Source of the DNA: an uncultured Eggerthellaceae bacterium
GTDB taxonomy: Bacteria; Actinomycetota; Coriobacteriia; Coriobacteriales; Eggerthellaceae
DNA length: 33,605 nucleotides
Assembly (NCBI GenBank): GCA_949840905.1
Contig: CATKXW010000023.1
Location: forward strand, 1-33,605
Direction of reading: 5' to 3'
The stretch's first letter is position 1; each line of letters opens with the position of its first letter. A program made the position numbers and the translations under genes. The notes beneath the pieces were generated by a model that saw nothing but the letters and a program-made list of their open reading frames with translations, had not been told where the DNA came from and did not search any database. Below are positions 23,902 to 31,872 of this stretch, in pieces.

Positions 23902-26060
23902 GCAATATCTTGCGCCTCTTCCGCAGCGATATGCGGCATCTGTTCCGCAATGTGATGAGCACCATCATCGTGGTGGGCTTGGTGGTGGTGCCGTCGTTGT
24001 TCGCCTGGTACAACATCGTGGCCTGCTGGGATGTGTTCGACAACACGGGCAACTTGAAGGTGGCCGTGGCGAACACTGACGAGGGTTACGAGAGCGACCT
24101 GGTGCCTCTGCGGGTGAACGTGGGAGAGCAGGTGGTGAGCGCGCTGCGGGCGAACGACCAGATCCATTGGGTGTTCACCACCGAGGAGCAGGCCGTAGAT
24201 GGTGCGCGGTCGGGCGAGTTCTATGCCGCCGTGGTGATACCCAAGAGCTTCAGTCGCGACATGCTGACGTTCTTCGAGGATGACGCCCAGAGCGCCGATA
24301 TCGTCTACTACACCAACGAGAAGAAGAACGCCATCGCGCCCAAGATCACCGATACCGGAGCTGACTCCGTATCAGCGCAGGTGAACGAGGTGTTCGTGGA
24401 GACCCTGTCGGACATCGCCCTCGCTCTGGCCGATGCGTTCTCCACCCGCGCCGAAGAGAACGGCCTCTCCGGGCGCATCGCTGTGGTGGCCGACCATGGC
24501 CGTCAGCTGGCAGACCAGCTAGACGACGGAGCGACGGTGCTCGTGCTGTTAGGGGAAGTGAGCGCCTCGGCCGCCGGGCTGATCGACGGGGCATCGGAGC
24601 TGATCGGCGGCGCGAAGGAGGGCATATCGGAGATAGCGGCCAGTGCCGAGGGCGGCGTGGAGGCGGGCGGTGGCATGCTCGGTACCGTGCGAACATCGCT
24701 TTCCACGCTGGAACAGGGCTTGCAGAGCTCGAGCGCTCAGTTCGCCATCATCGCGCAGAGCGCCAGCACCATCCTGGATGCGGCGAAGACGGCGAAGGCG
24801 CAGAACATCGAACGCTTGAAGGAGCTTCAGAAGACCATCGACGATCAGCTGCTGCCCCTATTGAAGGACGTGCTGTTGCCGCTGGTGCAGGGGATGGGCA
24901 ACCAAGCTCTGGTGGACGAGCTGACGAAGGCCATCGAGGATCTGACGAAGCTGAGCGAGCTCATCGCCGATCTGCTCGCGTTCCTCGAAGATGACGGCAT
25001 CGTCTCTGATGAGACGGTGGCCGAGATGAAGCGGTTGCTCTCCTCTGCCTCCACGAAGATGAAGGGCGTCGCGGATGATTTCTCCGCTACGGTGAAGCCC
25101 GAGCTAGAGGCCCTGGTGGCCTCGGTCTCCTCCCTCGCCGCGCAGATGCATGGCGAGCTGGAGAGCTTGGAGGGCGCTGGCAGCGGCCTGGGCGATGCTG
25201 GATCGGATGCCGCGGCCACGCTGCGGCAGGCGAGCGGGCGCATCGGCGATGCAGCATGTTCGCTGCGGGATATGGCGAGCGACATGCGCGATCTGGCTGA
25301 CAGCATCGATGCGGCTCTGGCCGCCAACGATCCCGAGGCGCTGCGGGATATCCTCGGCGCTGACGCTCATACCCTCGCGCGCGCCCTGGCGGCACCGGTG
25401 CAGGTGGAGCGCATCGCGGTGTATCCGGCGGAGAACTTCGGCTCGTCCATGGCACCCCTTTATACCACGCTCGCGCTGTTCATCGGCTCGCTGCTCATCT
25501 TGGTGGCCGTGAAGACCCATGTCTCGCGCCAGGCGCTCAAGCGCTTGAGAGACCCGAAGCCCTCCCAGCTGTTCTTGGGCCGGTTCTGCTGCATGGCCGT
25601 CATCTCGCTCATGCAGACCACGCTCATGGGCTTGGGCAACATGTTGTTCTTGAAGGTGCAGGTGAGCGATCCGGTGCTGTTCTTGGTGTGCTTCTGGGCG
25701 GCGGGGCTGGTGTTCACGTTCGTCATCTATGCGCTGGTGGCGTCCTTCGCGAACCTAGGCAAGGCCATCGCTGTGCTGCTGCTCATCGTGCAGGTGACCG
25801 GCTGCGGCGGGTCCTATCCGCTCCAGCTTCTGCCCGACTTCGTGCAGCAGCTCAGCCCCTGGTTGCCGGCCACCCACGTGGTAGATGCCATGCGCATCGC
25901 CATGTTCGGCGGCCCTGCGACGGAGTTCTGGCTGCAGATGGGCCAGCTGGCCCTGTTCCTGGTGCCGGCCGCTCTGCTGGGCTTGGTGCTGCGCAAGCCC
26001 TTGGAGCGCTTCATGGATTGGTACGTGGAGCAGGTGGAGTCCTCTCAGCTCATCAGCTAG
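23898..26060 (+). CDS. YhgE/Pip family membrane protein (second of a tandem pair)
   Basis: A 720-aa homologue of the preceding gene with the same markers: MSNILRLFRSDMRHLFRNVMS, VVPSLFAWYNIVACWDVF, NTGNLKVAVANTDEG and APKITDTGADSVSAQVN. It has one N-terminal helix (about 18-40), a long outer region with helical and Ala/Gly-rich parts (about 175-500), and five helices near 515-538, 562-585, 593-617, 623-642 and 684-702. It is the standard six-helix form, without the extra two helices and Arg/Gly tail of its neighbour. The ATGA overlap implies equimolar synthesis, so a heteromeric complex is plausible. No type VII secretion genes are present in this window. Confidence 0.9.
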   Translation: MSNILRLFRSDMRHLFRNVMSTIIVVGLVVVPSLFAWYNIVACWDVFDNTGNLKVAVANTDEGYESDLVPLRVNVGEQVVSALRANDQIHWVFTTEEQAVDGARSGEFYAAVVIPKSFSRDMLTFFEDDAQSADIVYYTNEKKNAIAPKITDTGADSVSAQVNEVFVETLSDIALALADAFSTRAEENGLSGRIAVVADHGRQLADQLDDGATVLVLLGEVSASAAGLIDGASELIGGAKEGISEIAASAEGGVEAGGGMLGTVRTSLSTLEQGLQSSSAQFAIIAQSASTILDAAKTAKAQNIERLKELQKTIDDQLLPLLKDVLLPLVQGMGNQALVDELTKAIEDLTKLSELIADLLAFLEDDGIVSDETVAEMKRLLSSASTKMKGVADDFSATVKPELEALVASVSSLAAQMHGELESLEGAGSGLGDAGSDAAATLRQASGRIGDAACSLRDMASDMRDLADSIDAALAANDPEALRDILGADAHTLARALAAPVQVERIAVYPAENFGSSMAPLYTTLALFIGSLLILVAVKTHVSRQALKRLRDPKPSQLFLGRFCCMAVISLMQTTLMGLGNMLFLKVQVSDPVLFLVCFWAAGLVFTFVIYALVASFANLGKAIAVLLLIVQVTGCGGSYPLQLLPDFVQQLSPWLPATHVVDAMRIAMFGGPATEFWLQMGQLALFLVPAALLGLVLRKPLERFMDWYVEQVESSQLIS

Positions 26061-26139
26061 CTCGCGCATGAGGCGTTCGTCGGTGCGGCGGGGGTCGGTC
26101 CTTGGGGTTCGGGGCGAGTCCCCGTGGCTGTTCTTGCGG

Positions 26140-26174
26140 GCGGGAGACGACCGCTCTTACGGTGGCCGTCCCGC
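26140..26174 (+). other. Hairpin in the pheS leader
   Basis: Segments GCGG-GACG-ACCG and CGGT-CGTC-CCGC pair in order, with small bulges, around the loop CTCTTA. No U tract follows, so it could be a weak terminator of the preceding operon or a leader element. Nothing else in 26061-26241 is recognisable, and I see no T-box motif. Confidence 0.4.
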
Positions 26175-26193
26175 TTGTAGCGCATGGTTGCGG

Positions 26194-26199
26194 TATACT
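26194..26199 (+). promoter_or_regulatory. Putative -10 element of pheST
   Basis: TATACT lies 42 bases before pheS ATG 26242. No convincing -35 is visible 16-18 bases upstream. Its place between operons makes it the likeliest promoter for pheST. Confidence 0.4.
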
Positions 26200-26241
26200 C
26201 TTCCTCGTTTTTCATTCGTTCTCATCGAAAGAAGCATACCA

Positions 26242-27303
26242 ATGGCGGTAACTGACGAATTGACCGCGCTCGCAGCGGAAACGCTGCAGCGTATCGACGC
26301 GGCCCAGAGCACCGCGGCCCTCGACGAGGTGCGCGTTGCGGTAGTGGGCAAGCAAGGCTCGCTCACCGGCTATCTGCGGAACATGGGCAGCGTGCCCAAA
26401 GAGGAGCGCGCAGCCGTGGGCAAGGCGGTGAACCAGGCACGCGAGCAGGTGGAAGCGGCGCTCGAGGCGCGCAAGGCAGCGCTCAAGGCATCCGAGCTCG
26501 ATGCGGCCATCGAGGGCGCGGCGGTGGATATCACGCTGCCCGGCCGCGGCCAGCAGATGGGCACCCGCCACCTCATCAATGCCATGATAGACGAGGTGTC
26601 GGAGCTGTTCTTGGGCTTAGGGTATTCGGTGGCCGAAGGCACCGAGGTCGAGACCGACTACTATAACTTCACGGCGCTGAACGCTCCGGCCGACCATCCT
26701 TCTCGCAGCATGCAGGACACGTTCTATGTGCGTGACATGTCGGGCGATGTGGCTGAGGTGCAGGGCGAATCCGACGTGCTGCTGCGCACTCAGACCTCTG
26801 GCGTGCAGGTGCACGTCATGGAGGATCAGGAGCTGCCCATCTACATCATCGCGCCCGGCAAGGTGTACCGTCGTGATGTGGCCGATCCTTCCCACCTTCC
26901 GCAATTCCATCAGGTGGAAGGATTGGTGGTGGATCGCGGCATCACTTTCGGCGACCTAAAGGGCACCCTTGAGCTGGTGTGCAAGCAGATATTCGGACCG
27001 GATCGCAAGACGCGCTTCCGCGCCCACTACTTCCCGTTCACCGAGCCGTCGGCCGAGGTGGACGTGAGCTGCGGCATCTGCCATGGCGAGGGCTGCCGCA
27101 TGTGCAAGGGCACCGGGTGGTTGGAGCTTTTGGGTTGCGGCATGGTGGATTCCAACGTGCTGAAGATGAGCGGCATCGACCCCGAGGAGTATTCCGGCTT
27201 CGCATTCGGCATGGGGCTGGAGCGCATGGCGTGCTTGAAGTACAACGTCCCCGACCTGCGCATGCTGTTGGAGGGGGATATGAGGTTCCTCAGGCAGTTC
27301 TGA
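26242..27303 (+). CDS. pheS: Phenylalanine-tRNA ligase alpha subunit
   Basis: Catalytic subunit of the alpha2-beta2 class II synthetase that charges tRNA-Phe. It has 353 residues. The N-terminal ~85 form the coiled coil that contacts tRNA (GKQGSLTGYLRNMGSVPKEE). The catalytic core has HPSRSMQDTFY, RTQTSGVQVHVM, motif 2 GKVYRRD, and motif 3 GFAFGMGLERMA. The CGICHGEGCRMCKGTGWLE segment before motif 3 is normal for many bacterial PheS. The frame is open far upstream into the previous gene, but the family N-terminus and promoter position fix ATG 26242. pheT follows about 100 bases later. Confidence 0.96.
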   Translation: MAVTDELTALAAETLQRIDAAQSTAALDEVRVAVVGKQGSLTGYLRNMGSVPKEERAAVGKAVNQAREQVEAALEARKAALKASELDAAIEGAAVDITLPGRGQQMGTRHLINAMIDEVSELFLGLGYSVAEGTEVETDYYNFTALNAPADHPSRSMQDTFYVRDMSGDVAEVQGESDVLLRTQTSGVQVHVMEDQELPIYIIAPGKVYRRDVADPSHLPQFHQVEGLVVDRGITFGDLKGTLELVCKQIFGPDRKTRFRAHYFPFTEPSAEVDVSCGICHGEGCRMCKGTGWLELLGCGMVDSNVLKMSGIDPEEYSGFAFGMGLERMACLKYNVPDLRMLLEGDMRFLRQF

Positions 27304-27356
27304 TGGCTGCTCGCAGGTAGCGCGCAAAGGGGATAGGGCGCGGTCGCTCAGATGCT

Positions 27357-27382
27357 CTTCGCCGGCCTTCCGGCCGGCGAAG
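27357..27382 (+). other. Strong GC hairpin in the pheS-pheT gap
   Basis: CTTCGCCGGCC (27357-27367) pairs perfectly with GGCCGGCGAAG (27372-27382) around a TTCC loop. It ends 23 bases before pheT. No U tract follows on the plus strand, so it is probably an RNA processing, stability or translation-tuning element rather than a terminator. Confidence 0.6.
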
Positions 27383-27405
27383 ATGAAGATAGGAAGAGAA
27401 GGAAC

Positions 27406-29886
27406 ATGAAGGTCTCTCTTAAGTGGTTGAACGAATATACCGAGGTGCCGGCCGATCTGAAGGCGTTCTGCGATCGGCTCGACCTGACGGGCACGGGCGT
27501 GGAGGGCGTCGAGACCTTGGGCGCGACGTTCGAGCACGTGGTGACGGCCCAGGTGGTGGCGAAGGAGCCGCATCCCGATTCCGACCATATGTGGGTATGT
27601 CAGGTGGATGTGGGGAAGTGGAACATCGGCGAGAACGGCGAGTGCGAGCCGCTGCAGATCGTGTGCGGCGCCCAGAACTTCAACGCGGGCGATCATATCG
27701 TGACGGCCCTGGTGGGTGCAGAGCTGCCTGGTGACATCCGCATCAAGAAGTCGAAGCTGCGCGGCGTGGTGAGCCATGGCATGAACTGCTCGGAGCGCGA
27801 GCTGGGCTTGGGGGGCGACAATGAGGGCATCATGATCCTGCCCGAGGATGCGCCGGTAGGCATGGCATTCGCCGAATACGCCCAGCTCACCGATAGGGTG
27901 TTGGACCTTGAGATAACCCCTAACCGCCCCGATTGTTTGAGCATGGTGGGCATGGCCCGCGAGGTGGGCGCTATGTACCAGCAGGCGTTCACCGACCCGC
28001 TGGCTGAGGCAGCCGCCAAGCTGCCGAGCGTCACCGCCGAGGATGCTGCGCCTGTGACCGACACGGTGAGCATCGCGGTGGAAGACCCCGAGCGTTGTGC
28101 CCGCTATACGGCGCGGGTCATCGAGAACGTGAAGGTGGGCCCTTCTCCCGACTGGCTGGCCGAGCGGGTGACCGCTGCGGGGTCGCGCCCCATCAACAAC
28201 GTGGTGGACGTGACCAACTACATCCTGTTCCTTTATGGGCAACCGCTCCATGCGTTCGACCATGATGCGCTCGCTAGCGAGGACGGCACGGTCTCCATCA
28301 TCGTGCGCCCGGCGCATGAGGGCGAGAAGCTGACCACTCTCGATGGCGAAGAGCGCTCCTTGATCCCTGATATGACCGTCATCGCCACTCCGGAGCGATC
28401 CGTGGCGCTGGCGGGCGTGATGGGAGGCTTGGAGACGGAGGTGACCGACGCTACCAAAACCGTGCTGCTGGAGACGGCCACGTTCAGTCGCGCTCATACC
28501 TCGCGCACGAGCCGCAACCTCGGGCTCATCTCCGAGTCGTCCCTCCGCTACGAGCGCGGGGTCGACGATGTGCCCATCGACGAGATATCCCAGGCAGCTG
28601 CCGCGTTGCTGGCGGAGGTATCCGGCGGCAGCGTGCGTCCGGGCATGGTGGAGGTGTACGACCATCGCACCACGCCGGTCGCTCTTACCTTCCGCATCCC
28701 GCGCTTCAACGAGTTCGTGGGGGCCGACATCCCGCGCGACTTCATCGTGGACATCCTGGTGCGTCTCGGCTGCGAGGTGAGCGATGGTGCCGACGGCGAT
28801 ACGCTGAGCGTGGTGGCGCCCACCTTCCGTCCCGACCTCGAACGCGAGGTCGACCTGTACGAGGAAGTGCTGCGCCTGTGGGGCATGGACCGCATTCCCT
28901 CCACGTTGCCGGCCGGCCGCGAGCGCATCGGCGTGCGCAGCCATGAAGAGCTCACGCGCGCCAAGCTGAATCACACGCTGCGGGCGAGCGGTTTGAACGA
29001 GACCATGACCTATTCGTTCGCTGCGCCCGATGACATCGTGCGCCTGCGCATGGATCCTGAGAGCCTGGGCATGGCGGTGGAACTGCTGAATCCCATGAAC
29101 GCCGACCAGTCCATCATGCGTCAATCCATCATCCCGGGCCTGTTGAAATCGGTGGCCTACAACCAGAGCCATGGGGTGAAGAACGTGCAGCTCTACGAGA
29201 TGGGCACCGTGTTCTCTACCTCGGAGGGGCGCAAGAACCCCAAAGAGCGCACCAAGGTAGCCGGCGTGCTGGCCGGCGCCATGGGCGATGCCGCCTGGAA
29301 TGCGAGTCCGGTACGATTCGACTTCTTCGACGGCAAGGGCGTGCTGGAGTCCATCGCGCGTGAGCTGGCGCTGCCCAAGGTGCGCTTCCGCGTGCTCGAA
29401 GCCGCTGATGCGCCCCATCTGCAGCCGGGTCGTGCCGCTGAGATGCTCAGCGGCGGCACGGTGATCGGCTGGGTGGGCGAGCTGCATCCGCTGGCCGTGG
29501 ATGCCTTCGAGGCAACAGCCCCGGTGGTGGCCTTCGAGCTCGACCTCAACGCGCTGGATAAGGCGACCCAGCCTGCGCGTCCCTACGTGGACGTGCCCGT
29601 GTTCCCGTCTGTGGACGTGGACCAGGCGTTCGTGGTGGACGAAGAGGTCACCCACGAGAAGCTGTGCCAGGTGATGAGCTCTGCCGGCGGCAAGCTGCTA
29701 GAGGATGTGCGCCTGTTCGACGTCTATCGCAACGATGAGCGCGTGGGCGCGCACAAGAAGTCCATGGCCTACGCCCTCACCTATCGCGCCCCTGATCGCA
29801 CCCTCACCAGCGAGGAAGTGGAGAAGGCCCACGAGCGCCTCGTGAAGAAGGTCTGCGGCGCCACCGGCGCCAGCGTGCGCGAGTAG
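27406..29886 (+). CDS. pheT: Phenylalanine-tRNA ligase beta subunit
   Basis: Partner of PheS, 826 residues, full length. The start MKVSLKWLNEYTEVP is typical. An EMAP/tRNA-binding OB domain spans about 40-155 (VVAKEPHPDSDHMWVCQVDVG, GVVSHGMNCSERELGLG). B3/B4 editing-type domains follow (DLEITPNRPDCLSMVGMARE, then RPINNVVDVTNYILFLYGQP). B5 lies near 410-480 (YEEVLRLWGMDRIPSTLP after it), then the catalytic-like core. A C-terminal FDX-ACB anticodon-binding domain spans about 735-826 (PYVDVPVFPSVDVDQAFVVD, YRAPDRTLTSEEV). AAGGA lies a few bases before ATG 27406; the frame is open for 18 codons upstream without support. Confidence 0.96.
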   Translation: MKVSLKWLNEYTEVPADLKAFCDRLDLTGTGVEGVETLGATFEHVVTAQVVAKEPHPDSDHMWVCQVDVGKWNIGENGECEPLQIVCGAQNFNAGDHIVTALVGAELPGDIRIKKSKLRGVVSHGMNCSERELGLGGDNEGIMILPEDAPVGMAFAEYAQLTDRVLDLEITPNRPDCLSMVGMAREVGAMYQQAFTDPLAEAAAKLPSVTAEDAAPVTDTVSIAVEDPERCARYTARVIENVKVGPSPDWLAERVTAAGSRPINNVVDVTNYILFLYGQPLHAFDHDALASEDGTVSIIVRPAHEGEKLTTLDGEERSLIPDMTVIATPERSVALAGVMGGLETEVTDATKTVLLETATFSRAHTSRTSRNLGLISESSLRYERGVDDVPIDEISQAAAALLAEVSGGSVRPGMVEVYDHRTTPVALTFRIPRFNEFVGADIPRDFIVDILVRLGCEVSDGADGDTLSVVAPTFRPDLEREVDLYEEVLRLWGMDRIPSTLPAGRERIGVRSHEELTRAKLNHTLRASGLNETMTYSFAAPDDIVRLRMDPESLGMAVELLNPMNADQSIMRQSIIPGLLKSVAYNQSHGVKNVQLYEMGTVFSTSEGRKNPKERTKVAGVLAGAMGDAAWNASPVRFDFFDGKGVLESIARELALPKVRFRVLEAADAPHLQPGRAAEMLSGGTVIGWVGELHPLAVDAFEATAPVVAFELDLNALDKATQPARPYVDVPVFPSVDVDQAFVVDEEVTHEKLCQVMSSAGGKLLEDVRLFDVYRNDERVGAHKKSMAYALTYRAPDRTLTSEEVEKAHERLVKKVCGATGASVRE

Positions 29887-29982
29887 CCTCGAAAAACCTG
29901 GTTGAAAATCCTCGAAAGACAGGGCCGAAAAACAGAATATTCCTCGAAAATCCTGGTTGGAAATCCTCGAAAAACCCGGTTG
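29887..29982 (+). repeat. Four-copy 18-mer direct repeat array upstream of the ATPase gene
   Basis: Consensus CCTCGAAAAACCTGGTTG. Copies are at 29887-29904, 29910-29927 (degenerate, CCTCGAAAGACAGGGCCG), 29942-29959 and 29965-29982. They form two pairs, each with a 23-base period and a 5-base AAAAT/GAAAT spacer, and the pairs are 55 bases apart. The array starts immediately after the pheT stop and ends at the -10 of the next gene, as expected for a multi-site operator. Confidence 0.8.
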
Positions 29983-29991
29983 TGCTATACT
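29983..29991 (+). promoter_or_regulatory. Extended -10 promoter of the DUF4143-type ATPase
   Basis: TGCTATACT is an extended -10 directly after the last 18-mer repeat. Start would be near 29998, followed by GAGAGG and ATG 30024. There is no clear -35; the repeat array occupies that position. Confidence 0.6.
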
Positions 29992-30023
29992 TTCCCAGAA
30001 AAGCACCAGTTGAGAGGCTTTCC

Positions 30024-31310
30024 ATGGCACGTTACACCGATCTGCGACCCAAGGGCTACATTCCGCGATTCGCTGATGAATCAGTGGAAAGGAGGCTTTC
30101 GAGCGTAGGGGCTGTCGAGATCCAAGGGACGCGCTGGTGCGGCAAGTCGTGGACCGCATCCGCTTTCGCGGAGAGCATGACGCGCGTGGATGGTGACGCG
30201 CTCCTCTATGAGAACGATCCGTCGCTCGCATTGATCGGTGCGCGTCCGCATGCCATAGATGAGTGGCAAGATGTTCCCGCGATCTGGAACCGCGTACGCC
30301 ATGCGATAGACGATGCTGCCAACGAGCCCGGTCAGTTCATCCTGACCGGCTCATCCTCTCCGAGCACAGAAGAAGAGCGTCACAGCGGAGCGGGTCGCAT
30401 ATCGCGCATTCGCATGCGAACGATGACCCTTGCCGAAAGGGGACTTTCCACGAAGGCGGTCTCGTTGCGAGGTCTGTTCGATGGGCGATTCGAACCTGCT
30501 GCGGCGGACATGGACCTCGCTGCATATGCGGAAGCCATATGTCGAGGTGGCTGGCCTGCGCTTCTGGATGCTGATCTTCTCTCTGCCCAAAAGACCATCG
30601 ACGAGTATCTCGACCTTCTTTTCGAGGTGAGCATGCGGAAGCTGGGAAAGGACCCGATACTGAGCCGCCGTCTCGCTATCGCTTTGGCGCGCAATCTGGG
30701 AACGAGCGCAACATTGAGAACGCTGAGCGAAGATGCAGCTGCCGGCGATAAGGGTCCCCTTGAAGAGACCGTCTCGAGCTACCTCGCGGCGTTCTCTCTC
30801 AACTATTTCATCGATGAGCTTCCTGGTTGGGATGCTCCTGTGAAGGCGCGCTCACGGGTGCGCACGCGGCCGAAGAGGTATCTGGATGATCCTTCGTTGG
30901 CGACATCGCTCCTCTCGCTCGATCCGGGGCGCCTTCTGGCGGACGGCCAGACGCTCGGCGTTCTGTTCGGATCGCTGTGCTATCACGACCTAGCGGTGTA
31001 TGCGTCGTTGCTACCCGATGCGGGGCCTGCGCCGCTTCGCTACTACGCCGATGCCGATGGATTGGAGGTCGACCTCATCATCGAGCTTCGCGATGGGCGA
31101 TGGGCGGCGTTCGAGGTGAAGCTAGGCGAGAGCAAGGTCGATCAGGCTGCCCGTAACCTGCTTCGCCTGAAGGCGAAAGTAGCGGCGAATCAGGCGGCCC
31201 GCAATAAGGAGCCGGAGTTCATGGCCGTGCTCGTAGGCAACGCGCCTTATGCTCGTCGCCGCAAAGAGGACGACGTATATGTGATCCCGCTCTCGACGTT
31301 GACAGCATAG
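30024..31310 (+). CDS. AAA-type ATPase with C-terminal DUF4143 (PD-(D/E)XK-like) domain
   Basis: 428 residues. The N-terminal P-loop is EIQGTRWCGKSWTA (Walker A 35-42), with a Walker-B-like HAIDEWQ (76-82) and sensor FILTGSSS (105-112). The winged middle part is Arg-rich (SRIRMRTMTLAERGLS). The C-terminal domain has GLEVDLII, then AAFEVKLGESK, the D and ExK pattern of the PD-(D/E)XK nuclease-like fold. This family is widespread in gut anaerobes and archaea and its role is unknown; nuclease activity has not been generally shown. It appears to be a single-gene unit, possibly acquired, with less GC-biased codon choice than its neighbours. The frame opens at GTG 29982, but ATG 30024 has a ribosome site. 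Confidence 0.9.
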   Translation: MARYTDLRPKGYIPRFADESVERRLSSVGAVEIQGTRWCGKSWTASAFAESMTRVDGDALLYENDPSLALIGARPHAIDEWQDVPAIWNRVRHAIDDAANEPGQFILTGSSSPSTEEERHSGAGRISRIRMRTMTLAERGLSTKAVSLRGLFDGRFEPAAADMDLAAYAEAICRGGWPALLDADLLSAQKTIDEYLDLLFEVSMRKLGKDPILSRRLAIALARNLGTSATLRTLSEDAAAGDKGPLEETVSSYLAAFSLNYFIDELPGWDAPVKARSRVRTRPKRYLDDPSLATSLLSLDPGRLLADGQTLGVLFGSLCYHDLAVYASLLPDAGPAPLRYYADADGLEVDLIIELRDGRWAAFEVKLGESKVDQAARNLLRLKAKVAANQAARNKEPEFMAVLVGNAPYARRRKEDDVYVIPLSTLTA

Positions 31311-31872
31311 GGTGCTCGAACTGCGCATTGTTTCTGATGCGGAGAGAACACGGTCGCTTTGCGTCTAGTACAGAATGGTGAGGGTAACTTTCTTTCTGGT
31401 GGCGGGGATCGAAATCTCCACATCTCTATCCATGGCGTTTCAACTGGAAGTTTCGGAGGTTTCGAGGGAAACTTCGGTTCCTTTCGTTTGAAAGGGCCAG
31501 TGGCGTCTGCTATATTCCGAGGTGCCAAAATGCGAAGTTCCTCTATTGCGGAGGGACCGCGGATAATCGAATACTGGTCAAACGTTTCGTCTAGTAAACG
31601 AAAACATGAAGGTTAGGGAAAGCATAGGCTTTCATCGTCTTCATGGGCGTACGTGGCGTTTAAGAACAATGTGCGAAGAGGGCATCTGCCTTTCGAGACA
31701 CGCTGTTCTTTGCGCTACGGCCAAAGATTATTCGCGACTCGCATTTTGGCGAATGTGGTGGATGCCCTCCTCACATATCGCCAGCGCAGCACAAAAACGA
31801 GCAGCATCAGGTAGATAACAGGGCCTCCTCCACGGTGTATCGGGAAGCACACGCCGGAAGGAGCGGATCGCG
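31311..31872 (+). other. 562-bp non-coding region with palindromes and a long leader for the LRR protein
   Basis: No ORF here looks convincingly coding; the 31359-31616 frame lacks a ribosome site. Seen: GAAGTTTC (31447-31454) with GAAACTTC (31468-31475); a near-consensus promoter (31488-31516); the sequence CCAAAATGCGA at about 31524 and its reverse complement near 31740; CGTCTAGTA twice (near 31353 and 31588); and ATGAAG/CTTCAT arms near 31605-31645. AT content is above the flanking genes. Transcription from the promoter gives a leader of about 350 nt. I do not recognise a known riboswitch in it. Confidence 0.5.
31488..31516 (+). promoter_or_regulatory. Promoter upstream of the secreted LRR protein
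   Basis: TTGAAA (31488-31493) and TATATT (31511-31516) with exactly 17 bases between them, each close to consensus. This is the strongest-looking promoter in the window. It lies about 360 bases before ATG 31873. Confidence 0.7.

Noticed and set aside
26061-26241. T-box riboswitch before pheST
   Set aside because: The spacing is short and I do not find the antiterminator consensus; only a bulged hairpin and a -10 are seen.
26956-29655. 899-codon open frame on the minus strand opposite pheT
   Set aside because: It is the shadow of a well-recognised pheT. Its product is rich in His, Arg and Gly without family features, typical of antisense frames in high-GC DNA.
31359-31616. 85-codon plus-strand frame in the non-coding region
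   Set aside because: It has no ribosome site, overlaps palindromes and the promoter at 31488-31516, and resembles no protein I know.
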